64,000 nt of DNA, from assembly GCA_910585725.1 (NCBI GenBank), contig CAJUFA010000016.1, positions 13,165 through 77,164 on the forward strand, in the 5' to 3' direction. Position 1 is the first letter of the stretch. The number at the start of each line of letters is the position of its first letter. Below are positions 50,147-58,001 of this stretch, piece after piece. The notes beneath the pieces were generated by a model. That model was not told where the DNA came from and did no database searches. It saw nothing but the letters and a program-made list of their open reading frames with translations. Source of the stretch: an uncultured Dorea sp. GTDB lineage: Bacteria; Bacillota; Clostridia; Lachnospirales; Lachnospiraceae. The position numbers were made by a program, and so were the translations under genes.

Positions 50147-51562
50147 ATGGAGAATAAGGATATCTGGCTGACATATAGTGCAAAAGAGAAAGAAGAACTT
50201 CATAAAATTTGTGAATTATATAAGTCCTGGCTGGATAAAGGGAAAACGGAAAGAGAATGTGTGGAACTGGCGGTAGAGCTGGCAGAAAAGGCGGGATATC
50301 ATAATCTTGAGGAATACCTGTCAGAAGAGAGACAGATCCAGAAAGGGGAAAAAATTTATGCTGTCTGCATGAAAAAATGTATTGTGCTCTTTAGAATGGG
50401 AGCAGAGCCGATCTCGGCAGGGATGAATATTCTTGGCGCCCACATCGACTCTCCGAGAATTGATATAAAACAGAATCCGCTTTATGAAAAAGATGATTTT
50501 ACATATCTGGACACACACTATTACGGGGGCATAAAAAAATACCAGTGGGTAACTCAGCCGTTAGCGCTTCATGGAGTGGTTGTCAAGAAAGACGGAAGCT
50601 GTGTGAATATCAGTATCGGTGAAAGAGAAGATGAACCAGTATTTGTCATTACGGATCTGCTGGTCCATCTGGCTTCAAAGCAACTGGAAAAGAAAGCGGG
50701 AGAAGTCATCGAAGGAGAAAAACTGGATATCCTGGTTGGAAATTGTCCGATTGAACGGGATGAGAACTTGAAAGAAGAAAAAGAAACGGTGAAAGCCAAT
50801 GTTCTGAAAATCCTGGAGGAAGCTTATGGGATTAGCGAAGAAGATTTTGCTTCTGCGGAACTGGAAATTGTACCGTCAGGAAAGGCGAGAGATATAGGAT
50901 TTGACCGCAGTATGATACTGGCATACGGGCAGGACGACCGTATCTGTGCATTTACTTCTATCATGGCTATGTTGAGTGTAGAAGACAGCAGTCGTACGGC
51001 GTGCTGTCTGTTAGTGGACAAAGAGGAAATCGGAAGCGTCGGCGCGACAGGAATGCATTCCCGTTTTTTTGAAAATGTGGTAGCTGAGTTGCTTGTTTTG
51101 ACAGAAGGAGAGTCGAACATTAAGGTGAGAAGAGCGCTTGCAAATTCAAAAATGCTTTCTTCCGATGTGAGCGCGGCGTATGATCCGCAATTTGAAGAAG
51201 TGTTTGAAAAGCGCAGCGCGGCATATCTAACGAAGGGGCTTGCATTTAATAAATTTACAGGAAGCCATGGTAAAAGTGGTTCCAATGACGCGAACGCCGA
51301 ATATCTGGGAGAAATACGCCGAATCATGGAAGAAGCCGGGGCGGCGTACCAATTTGCGGAATTAGGCAAAGTAGATATTGGGGGAGGCGGTACGATCGCA
51401 TATATAATGGCTAATTACGGCATGGATGTTGTTGATTCAGGCGTGGCGGTGCTGAATATGCACGCGCCATATGAAGTGAGCAGCAAATCAGATATTTATC
51501 AGGCGGTGAAAGGCTATAAAGCATTTTTGAAGTGGAGATGTGAGAATGAAAAGAGAGGATAA
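50147..51562 (+). CDS. M18-family metalloaminopeptidase
   Basis: A 471-residue aminopeptidase of the aspartyl aminopeptidase/aminopeptidase I family. Metal-binding stretches: LGAHIDSPRIDIK, LLVDKEEIGSVGATGMHSR, KSGSNDANAEY and NMHAPYEVSSKSD. It removes N-terminal residues from peptides in the cytoplasm, matching the oligopeptide products of the M16C enzyme upstream. AAGGAG precedes the start, 21 bases after the previous stop. Its 3' end overlaps the next gene by 17 bases. Confidence 0.93.
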   Translation: MENKDIWLTYSAKEKEELHKICELYKSWLDKGKTERECVELAVELAEKAGYHNLEEYLSEERQIQKGEKIYAVCMKKCIVLFRMGAEPISAGMNILGAHIDSPRIDIKQNPLYEKDDFTYLDTHYYGGIKKYQWVTQPLALHGVVVKKDGSCVNISIGEREDEPVFVITDLLVHLASKQLEKKAGEVIEGEKLDILVGNCPIERDENLKEEKETVKANVLKILEEAYGISEEDFASAELEIVPSGKARDIGFDRSMILAYGQDDRICAFTSIMAMLSVEDSSRTACCLLVDKEEIGSVGATGMHSRFFENVVAELLVLTEGESNIKVRRALANSKMLSSDVSAAYDPQFEEVFEKRSAAYLTKGLAFNKFTGSHGKSGSNDANAEYLGEIRRIMEEAGAAYQFAELGKVDIGGGGTIAYIMANYGMDVVDSGVAVLNMHAPYEVSSKSDIYQAVKGYKAFLKWRCENEKRG

Positions 51563-52814
51563 TATTTATCAGATATATGTGCAGATTCTGAAAGAAGAAC
51601 TGGTTACAGCCATGGGATGCACGGAACCCATCGCGATTTCTTATGCGGCGGCAAGAGCAAGGGCGGTATTAGGGGAATTGCCGGAAAAGATTGTAGTGAA
51701 GGCAAGCGGAAGCATTATTAAAAACGTAAAAAGCGTTGTTGTTCCGAATACCGGAGGTTTAAGAGGAATAGAGGCTGCAGCCGCAGCCGGCGTTGTCTGT
51801 GGAAATGAGAACAAAAAATTAGAAGTTCTTTCGGAGATAGAGTCGGAGAACATAGAGCGTATTAAAGGTTATTTGGGACAGGCAGATATCAAAGTTGAAT
51901 ATCAGGAGACAGGGCGTACATTTGATTTGTCCGTATGTGTTTATAAGGAACATTCCCAGGCAAGCGTCAGGATTACAGATTATCATACCAATATTGTTCA
52001 GATAGAAAAAAACTGGGAACTCATCCGTGACGATTTGAAAGATGAGAAAATAGAAAAAGCGAACAGGGACGTTCTTTCCATGGAAAATATATGGGAATTT
52101 GTCCGATGTGCAGATATTGAAGATGTGAAAGAAACCCTGGATAAACAGATAGAATGCAATATGAAGATTGCCAGGGAAGGTATACGCGGAAATTATGGGG
52201 CAAATATCGGAAGTATACTGCTCAAAATGGAAGGTGATTCTGTGCAAGTACGCGCAAAAGCGATGGCAGCAGCCGGTTCTGATGCAAGAATGAACGGCTG
52301 CGGACTGCCAGTCGTGATCAATTCAGGAAGCGGCAATCAAGGCATTACCTGTTCTGTTCCGGTATTGGTTTATGGAGAAAGTCTGAACTGTGATATTGAG
52401 AAGATTTATCGGGCATTATTGTTATCTAATCTTACGGCTATTTATATAAAAGCAGGAATCGGGACATTATCTGCATATTGCGGGGCGGTCAGCGCAGGCG
52501 CCGCCGCAGGAGCGGGAATCGCTTATCTGCATGGAGGCGGGTATGAGGAAATCAAGCATACGGTCGTGAATGCGCTTGCAATCGTATCCGGCATAGTCTG
52601 TGACGGCGCAAAAGCGTCTTGCGCAGCGAAAATCGCATCATCTGTAGAAGCAGGAATTGTCGGGTATTATATGTATCTGAATGAACAGGAATTCTGCGCG
52701 GGGGAAGGGATTGTGGCGGAAGGAATCGATCGGACGATTGAAAATATAGGAATACTCGGCAAGGAAGGAATGAAAGAAACGAATAAGAAGATTATAGAGA
52801 TGATGATAAAATGA
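51546..52814 (+). CDS. cyuA: L-cysteine desulfidase / serine dehydratase alpha-like (UPF0597 family)
   Basis: A 422-residue Fe-S enzyme family that converts L-cysteine to pyruvate, ammonia and sulfide (CyuA/CdsB type); other members deaminate L-serine. Marks: AMGCTEPIAISYAAA near the start, VPNTGGLRGIEAAAAAG, GSGNQGITCSVPV and VCDGAKASCAAKI, with the Cys residues that hold the cluster. I prefer the ATG at 51546 with GGAG eight bases upstream; GTG 51540 is possible. It overlaps the M18 gene by 17 bases and the YitT gene by four, so it is clearly part of the operon. It would dispose of cysteine released by the peptidases. Confidence 0.88.
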   Translation: MKREDNIYQIYVQILKEELVTAMGCTEPIAISYAAARARAVLGELPEKIVVKASGSIIKNVKSVVVPNTGGLRGIEAAAAAGVVCGNENKKLEVLSEIESENIERIKGYLGQADIKVEYQETGRTFDLSVCVYKEHSQASVRITDYHTNIVQIEKNWELIRDDLKDEKIEKANRDVLSMENIWEFVRCADIEDVKETLDKQIECNMKIAREGIRGNYGANIGSILLKMEGDSVQVRAKAMAAAGSDARMNGCGLPVVINSGSGNQGITCSVPVLVYGESLNCDIEKIYRALLLSNLTAIYIKAGIGTLSAYCGAVSAGAAAGAGIAYLHGGGYEEIKHTVVNALAIVSGIVCDGAKASCAAKIASSVEAGIVGYYMYLNEQEFCAGEGIVAEGIDRTIENIGILGKEGMKETNKKIIEMMIK

Positions 52815-53698
52815 AAAAGAGCACCAGCGAAAAATTAATGAATTTATTGGGCGTTGCAGCCGGGAATGCAATATTGGCGCTTGCCGTGGTTGCTTTTATT
52901 GTTCCGGCAGGGATTCCGATGGGAGGAGCTACCGGCTTGGGAATTGCCGGGAATCATTTTTGGGGAATTCGGACTTCAATCATCGTCTTTAGCTTGAACA
53001 GTATATTGCTTATCATAGCATGGTTTATTCTGGGAAAAGGATTCGTAAAGAAAACTTTATTGAGTACATTTATCTATCCCTTATTTCTTGAACTGTTACA
53101 GAAAATTCCAGGAATCACAACTATGACAGACAATATACTGTTGTCTGCCATTTTTGGAGGACTTCTTGTAGGCGTTAGCATGGGGATTGTGGTAAGGGTC
53201 GGAGGATCGACGGGGGGAACGGATATTATTGCCCTGATAGCAAACAAAAAAACTTCCCTTTCAGTCGGCGTCACGGTGTATATGGTAGATTTTGTGGTTT
53301 TAGGCATACAGGCTTCTTTCTCTGATATGGAGCAAATACTTTATGGGATTATACTGACTCTTTTGGCAACGGTTGTGATTGATAAAGTTGTTCCGAATGG
53401 AAAGGTCTCTATGCAGGTGATGATTATTTCAAGAGAGTATAAAAATATTCAGGAAAAAATATTGCAGGACATAGAAGCCGGAGTGACGCTTTTTCACATA
53501 CAGACGGGATATAGCGGTGAAGAACAGAAAGGAGTTATGTGTGTAATTCCAAGACACAAACTATTTGCTTTGAAAGAGATGGTCTGTGAAACAGATCCGT
53601 TTGCGTTTCTTACCATTAATCAGATTAACGAGGTGAATGGTCAGGGATTTACCAGAGAACGTATTGCATATGAAGAACTCAAAAAGGAAATAATATAA
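52811..53698 (+). CDS. YitT-family membrane protein
   Basis: A 295-residue protein with five to six membrane helices over residues 1-190 (AGNAILALAVVAFIVPAGIP, GISMGIVVRVGGSTGGTD-like motif) and a C-terminal cytoplasmic DUF2179 domain (about 205-290). The family (YitT/DUF161) has no firmly established transport role. The start overlaps cyuA by four bases (ATGA); it is the last large gene of the cargo operon. A link to thiol or amino-acid export is only a guess. Confidence 0.88.
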   Translation: MKKSTSEKLMNLLGVAAGNAILALAVVAFIVPAGIPMGGATGLGIAGNHFWGIRTSIIVFSLNSILLIIAWFILGKGFVKKTLLSTFIYPLFLELLQKIPGITTMTDNILLSAIFGGLLVGVSMGIVVRVGGSTGGTDIIALIANKKTSLSVGVTVYMVDFVVLGIQASFSDMEQILYGIILTLLATVVIDKVVPNGKVSMQVMIISREYKNIQEKILQDIEAGVTLFHIQTGYSGEEQKGVMCVIPRHKLFALKEMVCETDPFAFLTINQINEVNGQGFTRERIAYEELKKEII

Positions 53699-53714
53699 AC
53701 TCCGGGAGGTTCAA

Positions 53715-53765
53715 ATGGCAGCATTTATTGCACCTGTCAAGATTTCTATCCTAAATCCATTTTAG
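53715..53765 (+). CDS. Possible 16-codon hydrophobic peptide gene
   Basis: The frame MAAFIAPVKISILNPF has GGGAGG five bases before its ATG, better than many genes here, and begins 16 bases after the yitT stop. Nothing else supports it. It could be a signalling or leader peptide, or chance. The rest of the gap up to 53889 is AT-rich with no clear terminator. Confidence 0.3.
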   Translation: MAAFIAPVKISILNPF

Positions 53766-53889
53766 GCTTCTTGTATCAAGATTTAATAACGGACTTCCAT
53801 TGCTGGTATGTATAAATTCGATTATCTTAAATAAGGTTTTCAAAAATATATGAAAAAAGAAACGATGAGTTACATTAGGGGACAATTAG

Positions 53890-54219
53890 ATGATTCCAAA
53901 AGAAATTTGTAAAGACTATATTATAGAATATAAAAATTTAATCATAAATTTACGTTGTAGATTGGTAATGGTTTCCGGTCATTTAGTTACATTATATCCT
54001 AAAGAATTTGCAATGCTTTGTCTATTAGCTAATTATCCTGGGTGGGTGTTTACAAAAGAGCAAATTTATGAAGAAGTGTATGGTGATATATTACCAATAT
54101 ATGTTGATAATACTATTTATTGTCTAGTATATAGTCTGCGCAAAAAATTAGAAGCAAATTCAAAATATATTCAAACGGTAAAGGGTGTTGGATATAAATT
54201 TGTAATTTCAGAAGAGTAA
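53890..54219 (+). CDS. Orphan winged-helix (OmpR/PhoB C-terminal type) DNA-binding protein
   Basis: A 109-residue protein that consists only of the transcriptional regulator C-terminal domain: LYPKEFAMLCLLANYPGWVF, KEQIYEEVYG, YVDNTIYCLVYSLRKKLEAN and YIQTVKGVGYKFV. No receiver domain. Base composition is much more AT-rich than the cargo operon before it, which suggests a separate origin. AGGGGAC lies upstream. Targets unknown; structured repeats at 54251-54362 are close by. Confidence 0.85.
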   Translation: MIPKEICKDYIIEYKNLIINLRCRLVMVSGHLVTLYPKEFAMLCLLANYPGWVFTKEQIYEEVYGDILPIYVDNTIYCLVYSLRKKLEANSKYIQTVKGVGYKFVISEE

Positions 54220-54250
54220 GCTATTTTAGGATTTTAGGTTGAATGTAGCG

Positions 54251-54362
54251 TTTCCACTTTGCTATACTTTTTGGCATAGCAGAAAACAGGTGGAAATCCT
54301 GTACCAAAATGTATACATGACGGCTTTTGGCATATACCGGAGAAAGTGTGGACATTTTGGTA
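54251..54362. repeat. Nested inverted and direct repeats upstream of the serine recombinase
   Basis: TTTCCAC (54251-54257) pairs with GTGGAAA (54290-54296) around a small TGCTAT/ATAGCA hairpin. TACCAAAATGT (54302-54312) is repeated inverted and perfect as ACATTTTGGTA (54352-54362). CTTTTGGCATA-like copies occur near 54268 and 54324. The layout suits binding sites of a recombinase or of the winged-helix protein. Confidence 0.5.
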
Positions 54363-54411
54363 TAAATCATGGAGACGGTTACCAGTTTATAAGAATAAAA
54401 GAAAAATGAAG

Positions 54412-54445
54412 AATCCCGGAGGAGTAATCTTCCGGGGATTTTTTT
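54412..54445 (+). terminator. Terminator before the serine recombinase
   Basis: AATCCCGGA and TCCGGGGATT arms (AATCCC-GGA stem with one G-T pair) around a GGAGTAATCT loop, followed by a run of T. Confidence 0.8.
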
Positions 54446-54544
54446 GACTTAGAAGGTTGCGTTTAGTGCTGTCTGCCGTACAGAACTGGTAGAAATATAT
54501 GAAGAAGCACGGTTTGGTATGGTGCTTTATGGGGATGCGGAAGA

Positions 54545-55207
54545 ATGGCTACGTATGGTTATCATCGAACCAGTACACGGGATCAGCATCTTGACAGGGG
54601 GATTCATGAGATTCAAATATTTTGCAAGGAGCACGATTTGGAACTGGAAAATATCTTCACGGACCAGCAGACGGGTAAAAACTTTAATAGGCCGAGATAC
54701 ACGGTTCTTGTGGAAGATGTTCTTCGGGAGGGAGATATCCTGCTCGTAACAGAGCTGGACCGGTTAGGCAGGAATAAGCGGGACACTATGGAGCAGATCC
54801 GGAAACTGCAGAGCAGGGATGTCCGGCTGATGGTTCTGGAACTCCCGACAACACTGATGGATCTGTCTAAGATGGATAATTCCATGGCGTGCCTGATGAT
54901 GGAGACGATTAACAACATGATGCTGGAGCTTTACGCTTCAATCAGCGAATCCGAAATCCAGAAGAAGGAAAAACGCCAGCGTGAAGGTATCGCCATGAAG
55001 AAGCTCCGTGGAGAATGGAGTGACTATGGACGGCCGCCAGCGATCAAAGAAGAGGACTTTGCCAAGGCTTACCAAAGAGTGACTGCAGGTAAGATCACAC
55101 AGGCTGACTTGAAGCGTGAGTTGGGCTTATCTCACACTACTTTTTATCGCTACCGGAAAAAATATTTTGAAAAAAATCCGGAAATTTTCCAATCTCAGGA
55201 AAAATGA
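54545..55207 (+). CDS. Serine recombinase (resolvase/invertase family)
   Basis: A 220-residue small serine recombinase. The catalytic Ser is in YGYHRTSTRDQ near residue 10, Arg residues lie in ELDRLGRNKRDTMEQI, followed by the long E-helix (ISESEIQKKEKRQREGIAMK) and a C-terminal helix-turn-helix (ITQADLKRELGLSHTTFYRY). The ribosome site is poor (GGAAGA directly before the ATG). It may resolve multimers or invert a segment of the element. Its 3' end has a mutated inverted copy at about 32444-32490. Confidence 0.9.
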   Translation: MATYGYHRTSTRDQHLDRGIHEIQIFCKEHDLELENIFTDQQTGKNFNRPRYTVLVEDVLREGDILLVTELDRLGRNKRDTMEQIRKLQSRDVRLMVLELPTTLMDLSKMDNSMACLMMETINNMMLELYASISESEIQKKEKRQREGIAMKKLRGEWSDYGRPPAIKEEDFAKAYQRVTAGKITQADLKRELGLSHTTFYRYRKKYFEKNPEIFQSQEK

Positions 55208-55227
55208 CACTATTACTTATATGAAAG
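55206..55227. repeat. 22-base repeat, inverted copy at 32444-32465
   Basis: A perfect 22-base match in inverse orientation across 22.7 kb, starting at the stop codon of the recombinase gene. The adjoining codons are also partly conserved in the other copy. Confidence 0.75.
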
Positions 55228-55255
55228 CAAAATTTTTAGAGGAGGTAATAGCGTT

Positions 55256-55477
55256 ATGAGTGAGAAAAGAGAAGGAGCATTGTTCTATGATAAGGAAAGC
55301 GGACGGTATGATATCCGGTTCGGTCTGGATTCGTATTACGGTGGGCTGCACTGTGGGGACTGCTTTGACCTGAAGGTGGACAATGCCTGGGTTTCGGCCA
55401 GGATTGAGATGGGGGATGAATGGTATCTGGCAGGACTGCCCCGGATGAGCCTTGACGGACTGATTGTACGGATGTAA
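55256..55477 (+). CDS. DUF5348-type small protein
   Basis: A 73-residue protein (EGALFYDKESGRYDIRFGLD, LHCGDCFDLKV, WYLAGLPRMSLDGLIVRM) of the DUF5348 type common in Lachnospiraceae mobile elements. GAGGTAATAGC precedes the start. It follows the recombinase by 49 bases. Function unknown. Confidence 0.78.
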   Translation: MSEKREGALFYDKESGRYDIRFGLDSYYGGLHCGDCFDLKVDNAWVSARIEMGDEWYLAGLPRMSLDGLIVRM

Positions 55478-55501
55478 GGAGGACATATAGGTGTTTGTGA
55501 A

Positions 55502-55819
55502 ATGGATAGGTCAATGGAACAGGTACTTATGAGGTTTGAAGCAGATTATGATGTTGTGCTGGAGTGTATTCAGGAAGTATATGGTCTGGAAGGCGATAAC
55601 CTGCGACTTGGAAAAGATTTCCACAGGACAATGGTGTTTCCCTTTATGAAAATGCTAGAGCGGCACTGCAGCGGCATTCAGGTGGAGAACTTACATAAAG
55701 TATTGTGGGAAGTCTATCAGGAGAGTACGGGCGGAAAGGATTTTCTGGAAAAGGCAGACATCACTCTGAAGCCATATTGCAGGGAAATATCATCGTCAGA
55801 ACAAAATTCATGTATTTGA
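55502..55819 (+). CDS. Hypothetical mobile-element protein, 105 residues
   Basis: An acidic, helical soluble protein (MEQVLMRFEADYDVVLECIQ, RTMVFPFMKMLERHCSGIQV). AAGGAGG lies 19 bases before the ATG, too far for good use, so an alternative start cannot be excluded. It follows the DUF5348 gene by 24 bases and is ended by the terminator at 55855. No family recognised. Confidence 0.55.
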   Translation: MDRSMEQVLMRFEADYDVVLECIQEVYGLEGDNLRLGKDFHRTMVFPFMKMLERHCSGIQVENLHKVLWEVYQESTGGKDFLEKADITLKPYCREISSSEQNSCI

Positions 55820-55854
55820 CTGCTCTGCTTTATATGAACGCAAAGCTACAAAAG

Positions 55855-55893
55855 AAAAATTCCGGCCAAGGTTAATCCTCGACCGGAATTTTT
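55855..55893. terminator. Bidirectional terminator
   Basis: An 11-bp perfect stem (AAAAATTCCGG/CCGGAATTTTT) with A and T runs on each side. Confidence 0.85.
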
Positions 55894-56061
55894 ACTTGCC
55901 ATAGCATACGAAGGAAGCTGCCAGTGGCAGGTTCTGTCGTTGGAATAATCGGCAGTTGATTTTCCCGGCCTGATTACATACAATATGATTATTAATTACG
56001 AATGATAAACAGCAATCAAAGTAGAAATTGCAAAGATTACAGGATAAGCAGGTGAGATAGA

Positions 56062-56697
56062 TTGAGATATTATATTGCAGACCCGCATTTCTTCCATGGG
56101 AACCTGAATACAAAGATGAACTACCGAGGATTTGCGGATGTGGAGGAAATGAATGGATATATGCTACAGAAATGGAACGCGAAAATCCGAAAGAATGATG
56201 AGGTTGTGATTCTGGGAGACTTATCATGGGGAAAGGCGGAAGAAACCAATGAACTGCTAGGGAAGTTGAATGGGAGGCTTTATCTGATTCAGGGGAATCA
56301 TGACCGGTTCCTGAAGAATAAGGACTACAATGCCAGCCGTTTTGTCTGGATCAAACCTTATGAGGAACTGCAGGATAACAAGCGGAAGGTCATTCTCTGC
56401 CACTATCCTATCATATGTTATAACGGGCAGTATCGTCTGGACGGAAATGGGAATCCTAAAGTATATATGCTTTATGGCCATGTGCATGATACCTATGACC
56501 AGCGGCTGATTGAACAGTTCCAAGAGATAACAAGGAGCAGTATCCGTGAGAATCCGGCCGGGGAGAGACGGGTAATTCCGTCGAATATGATTAATTGTTT
56601 CTGCATGTATTCGGACTATACCCCGCTCACGCTGGATGAATGGATACTCTGCGACAGGAAAAGGAGAGAAAAATTATGTGCGGACGGTTCTATGTAG
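56062..56697 (+). CDS. Metallophosphoesterase
   Basis: A 211-residue calcineurin-like phosphoesterase. Motifs in order: IADPHFFH, ILGDLSWG, IQGNHDRFL, ILCHYPII, LYGHVHDTYD. It starts with TTG at 56062, six bases after AGGTGA. It would cleave a phosphodiester, possibly a nucleotide or nucleic acid. It overlaps the SRAP gene by 22 bases, so the two are coupled. Both are frequent on conjugative elements. Confidence 0.9.
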   Translation: MRYYIADPHFFHGNLNTKMNYRGFADVEEMNGYMLQKWNAKIRKNDEVVILGDLSWGKAEETNELLGKLNGRLYLIQGNHDRFLKNKDYNASRFVWIKPYEELQDNKRKVILCHYPIICYNGQYRLDGNGNPKVYMLYGHVHDTYDQRLIEQFQEITRSSIRENPAGERRVIPSNMINCFCMYSDYTPLTLDEWILCDRKRREKLCADGSM

Positions 56698-57308
56698 ATG
56701 AGGGGACAGCCAAAGAGATTGAACGGGTGATCCGCGGCGTAGATCTGCGGATACAGAAAATGCGTACAGGGGATATTTACTCGTCCCAGCCTGCCGGTAT
56801 CCTGACTTGCCATAGCCGGCAGAAAAATCCGCTATCTGCAGGTTCTGCAACGGAAAATTCACCGGCATTGGAACTTACAGAAATGCACTGGGGATTCCCG
56901 CAGTATCAGAAGAAAGGGCTTCTGATCAACGCCAGAGCAGAGACGGCGCTGGAACGGAAGACATTTCGTGAAAGTGTATTGCACAGGCGATGCGTGATTC
57001 CGGCCAGGCATTTTTACGAGTGGGATTCAGATAAGAATAAGGTGACTTTTTTCAGAGAGGACAGGTCGGTTTTATTTATGGCGGGATTCTATAACCGGTT
57101 TCAGGATGAGGTGCGTTTCATTATTCTTACGACACAGGCGAATGCTTCTGTAGGCCCTGTTCATAATCGTATGCCGCTGGTTTTGGAGAATGGTGAATTG
57201 GAGGACTGGGTTTATGATGACAAATTTACGGAGTATGCGCTTCATAAGACTCCGCCAGAGCTTTGGCGGGAACAGGAATATGAGCAGCAGAGTTTGTTAT
57301 TGACATGA
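56676..57308 (+). CDS. SOS response-associated peptidase family protein (SRAP/HMCES/YedK)
   Basis: A 210-residue SRAP protein. It starts MCGRF, so Cys2 becomes the N-terminal residue that crosslinks to abasic sites in single-stranded DNA. Other marks are LINARAETA, CVIPARHFYEWD and VGPVHNRMPLVLE (catalytic His). It protects abasic single-stranded DNA, useful during conjugative transfer or rolling-circle replication. The ATG at 56676 has GGAGAG upstream; this start is fixed by the need for Cys2. Confidence 0.93.
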   Translation: MCGRFYVDEGTAKEIERVIRGVDLRIQKMRTGDIYSSQPAGILTCHSRQKNPLSAGSATENSPALELTEMHWGFPQYQKKGLLINARAETALERKTFRESVLHRRCVIPARHFYEWDSDKNKVTFFREDRSVLFMAGFYNRFQDEVRFIILTTQANASVGPVHNRMPLVLENGELEDWVYDDKFTEYALHKTPPELWREQEYEQQSLLLT

Positions 57309-57312
57309 AAAA

Positions 57313-57350
57313 GAGCCATCTGAGACATAGTATCTATCGTCAGATGGCTC
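57313..57350 (-). terminator. Hairpin between SRAP gene and Rpn fragments
   Basis: An 11-bp stem (GAGCCATCTGA/TCAGATGGCTC); on the minus strand it is followed by TTTTT. A damaged copy occurs near 57729-57752 beside the second repeat unit. Confidence 0.6.
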
Positions 57351-58001
57351 GGAAATTCAGTCTAATTGTTGTCTCTCTTGTACTGTATGCAGTTTTGCGA
57401 GTTGCTTAACTTCGGCCACACTAAGGGCAGAATATTCCGCAATTTCCATGACTGACAGCTTTCCCATGTTCAGCATCCTAAGTGCTATTTCTTTTTTACC
57501 TTTATTTCTTCCTTGGCTAATGCCCTGACTAATGCCTTGGCTAATTCCCCTGTTTAAAATGGTTCTTGCTTCTGTTTGAATCAATGGTCCTCTCATCATA
57601 GCACCTTTAATCGTATCATATTGCAGATCCTGTTTATTTTATCATGCTTTTCACCCATGTTCAATTCTAATCCGATATTGTTTTCACGGTATGGCATAGG
57701 TATTAAGAACTGCGGATTCATTAAAAAAGCCACCTGTTAAGATCAGATGGCTCGGAAATTCAGTCTGTTTTGTCACCCGGCTGTTTATACTGTCCGAAGA
57801 TTCGCAAGCTGTTCTACTTCTGCCACACTAAGGGCTGAGTATTCCGCAATCTCCTCGACTGTCAGCTTTCCCATCTTCAGCATCCTAAGCGCCGTTTCTT
57901 TTTTTGTTTCACTGATTCCCTGGCTAATGCCCTGGCTGATTCCCCTGTTTAAAATGGTTCTTGCTTCTGTTTGAATCAATGGTCCTCTCATCATAGCACC
58001 T
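57341..58001. repeat. Imperfect tandem duplication of an Rpn gene 3' end
   Basis: Unit 1 is 57341-57606 and unit 2 is 57744-58001. Both begin with CAGATGGCTCGGAAATTCAG and end in an almost identical 70-base block up to ATAGCACCT. The middle has diverged, and 137 bases separate the units. Confidence 0.75.
57357..57599 (-). pseudogene. Rpn-family C-terminal fragment, copy 1
   Basis: An 80-codon open frame that contains only the tail of an Rpn-type protein: MMRGPLIQTEARTILNRG, a GISQ tetrapeptide repeat (three copies), then the terminal helix-turn-helix-like segment (GKLSVMEIAEYSALSVAEVK). No nuclease core and no ribosome site. It duplicates the 3' end of the neighbouring fragment. Confidence 0.7.

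Noticed and set aside
40791..53765. Lantibiotic or other RiPP biosynthesis cluster
   Set aside because: No lanthionine, radical SAM or YcaO-type enzyme and no clear precursor gene; the only short frame (53715) has no Cys, Ser-rich core or leader.
54519..54749. 76-codon frame overlapping the serine recombinase start
   Set aside because: Wrong frame; the recombinase catalytic motif lies in the other frame.
57341..58001. Insertion sequence ends
   Set aside because: The repeated blocks are coding-derived tandem copies with no terminal inverted repeats or transposase.
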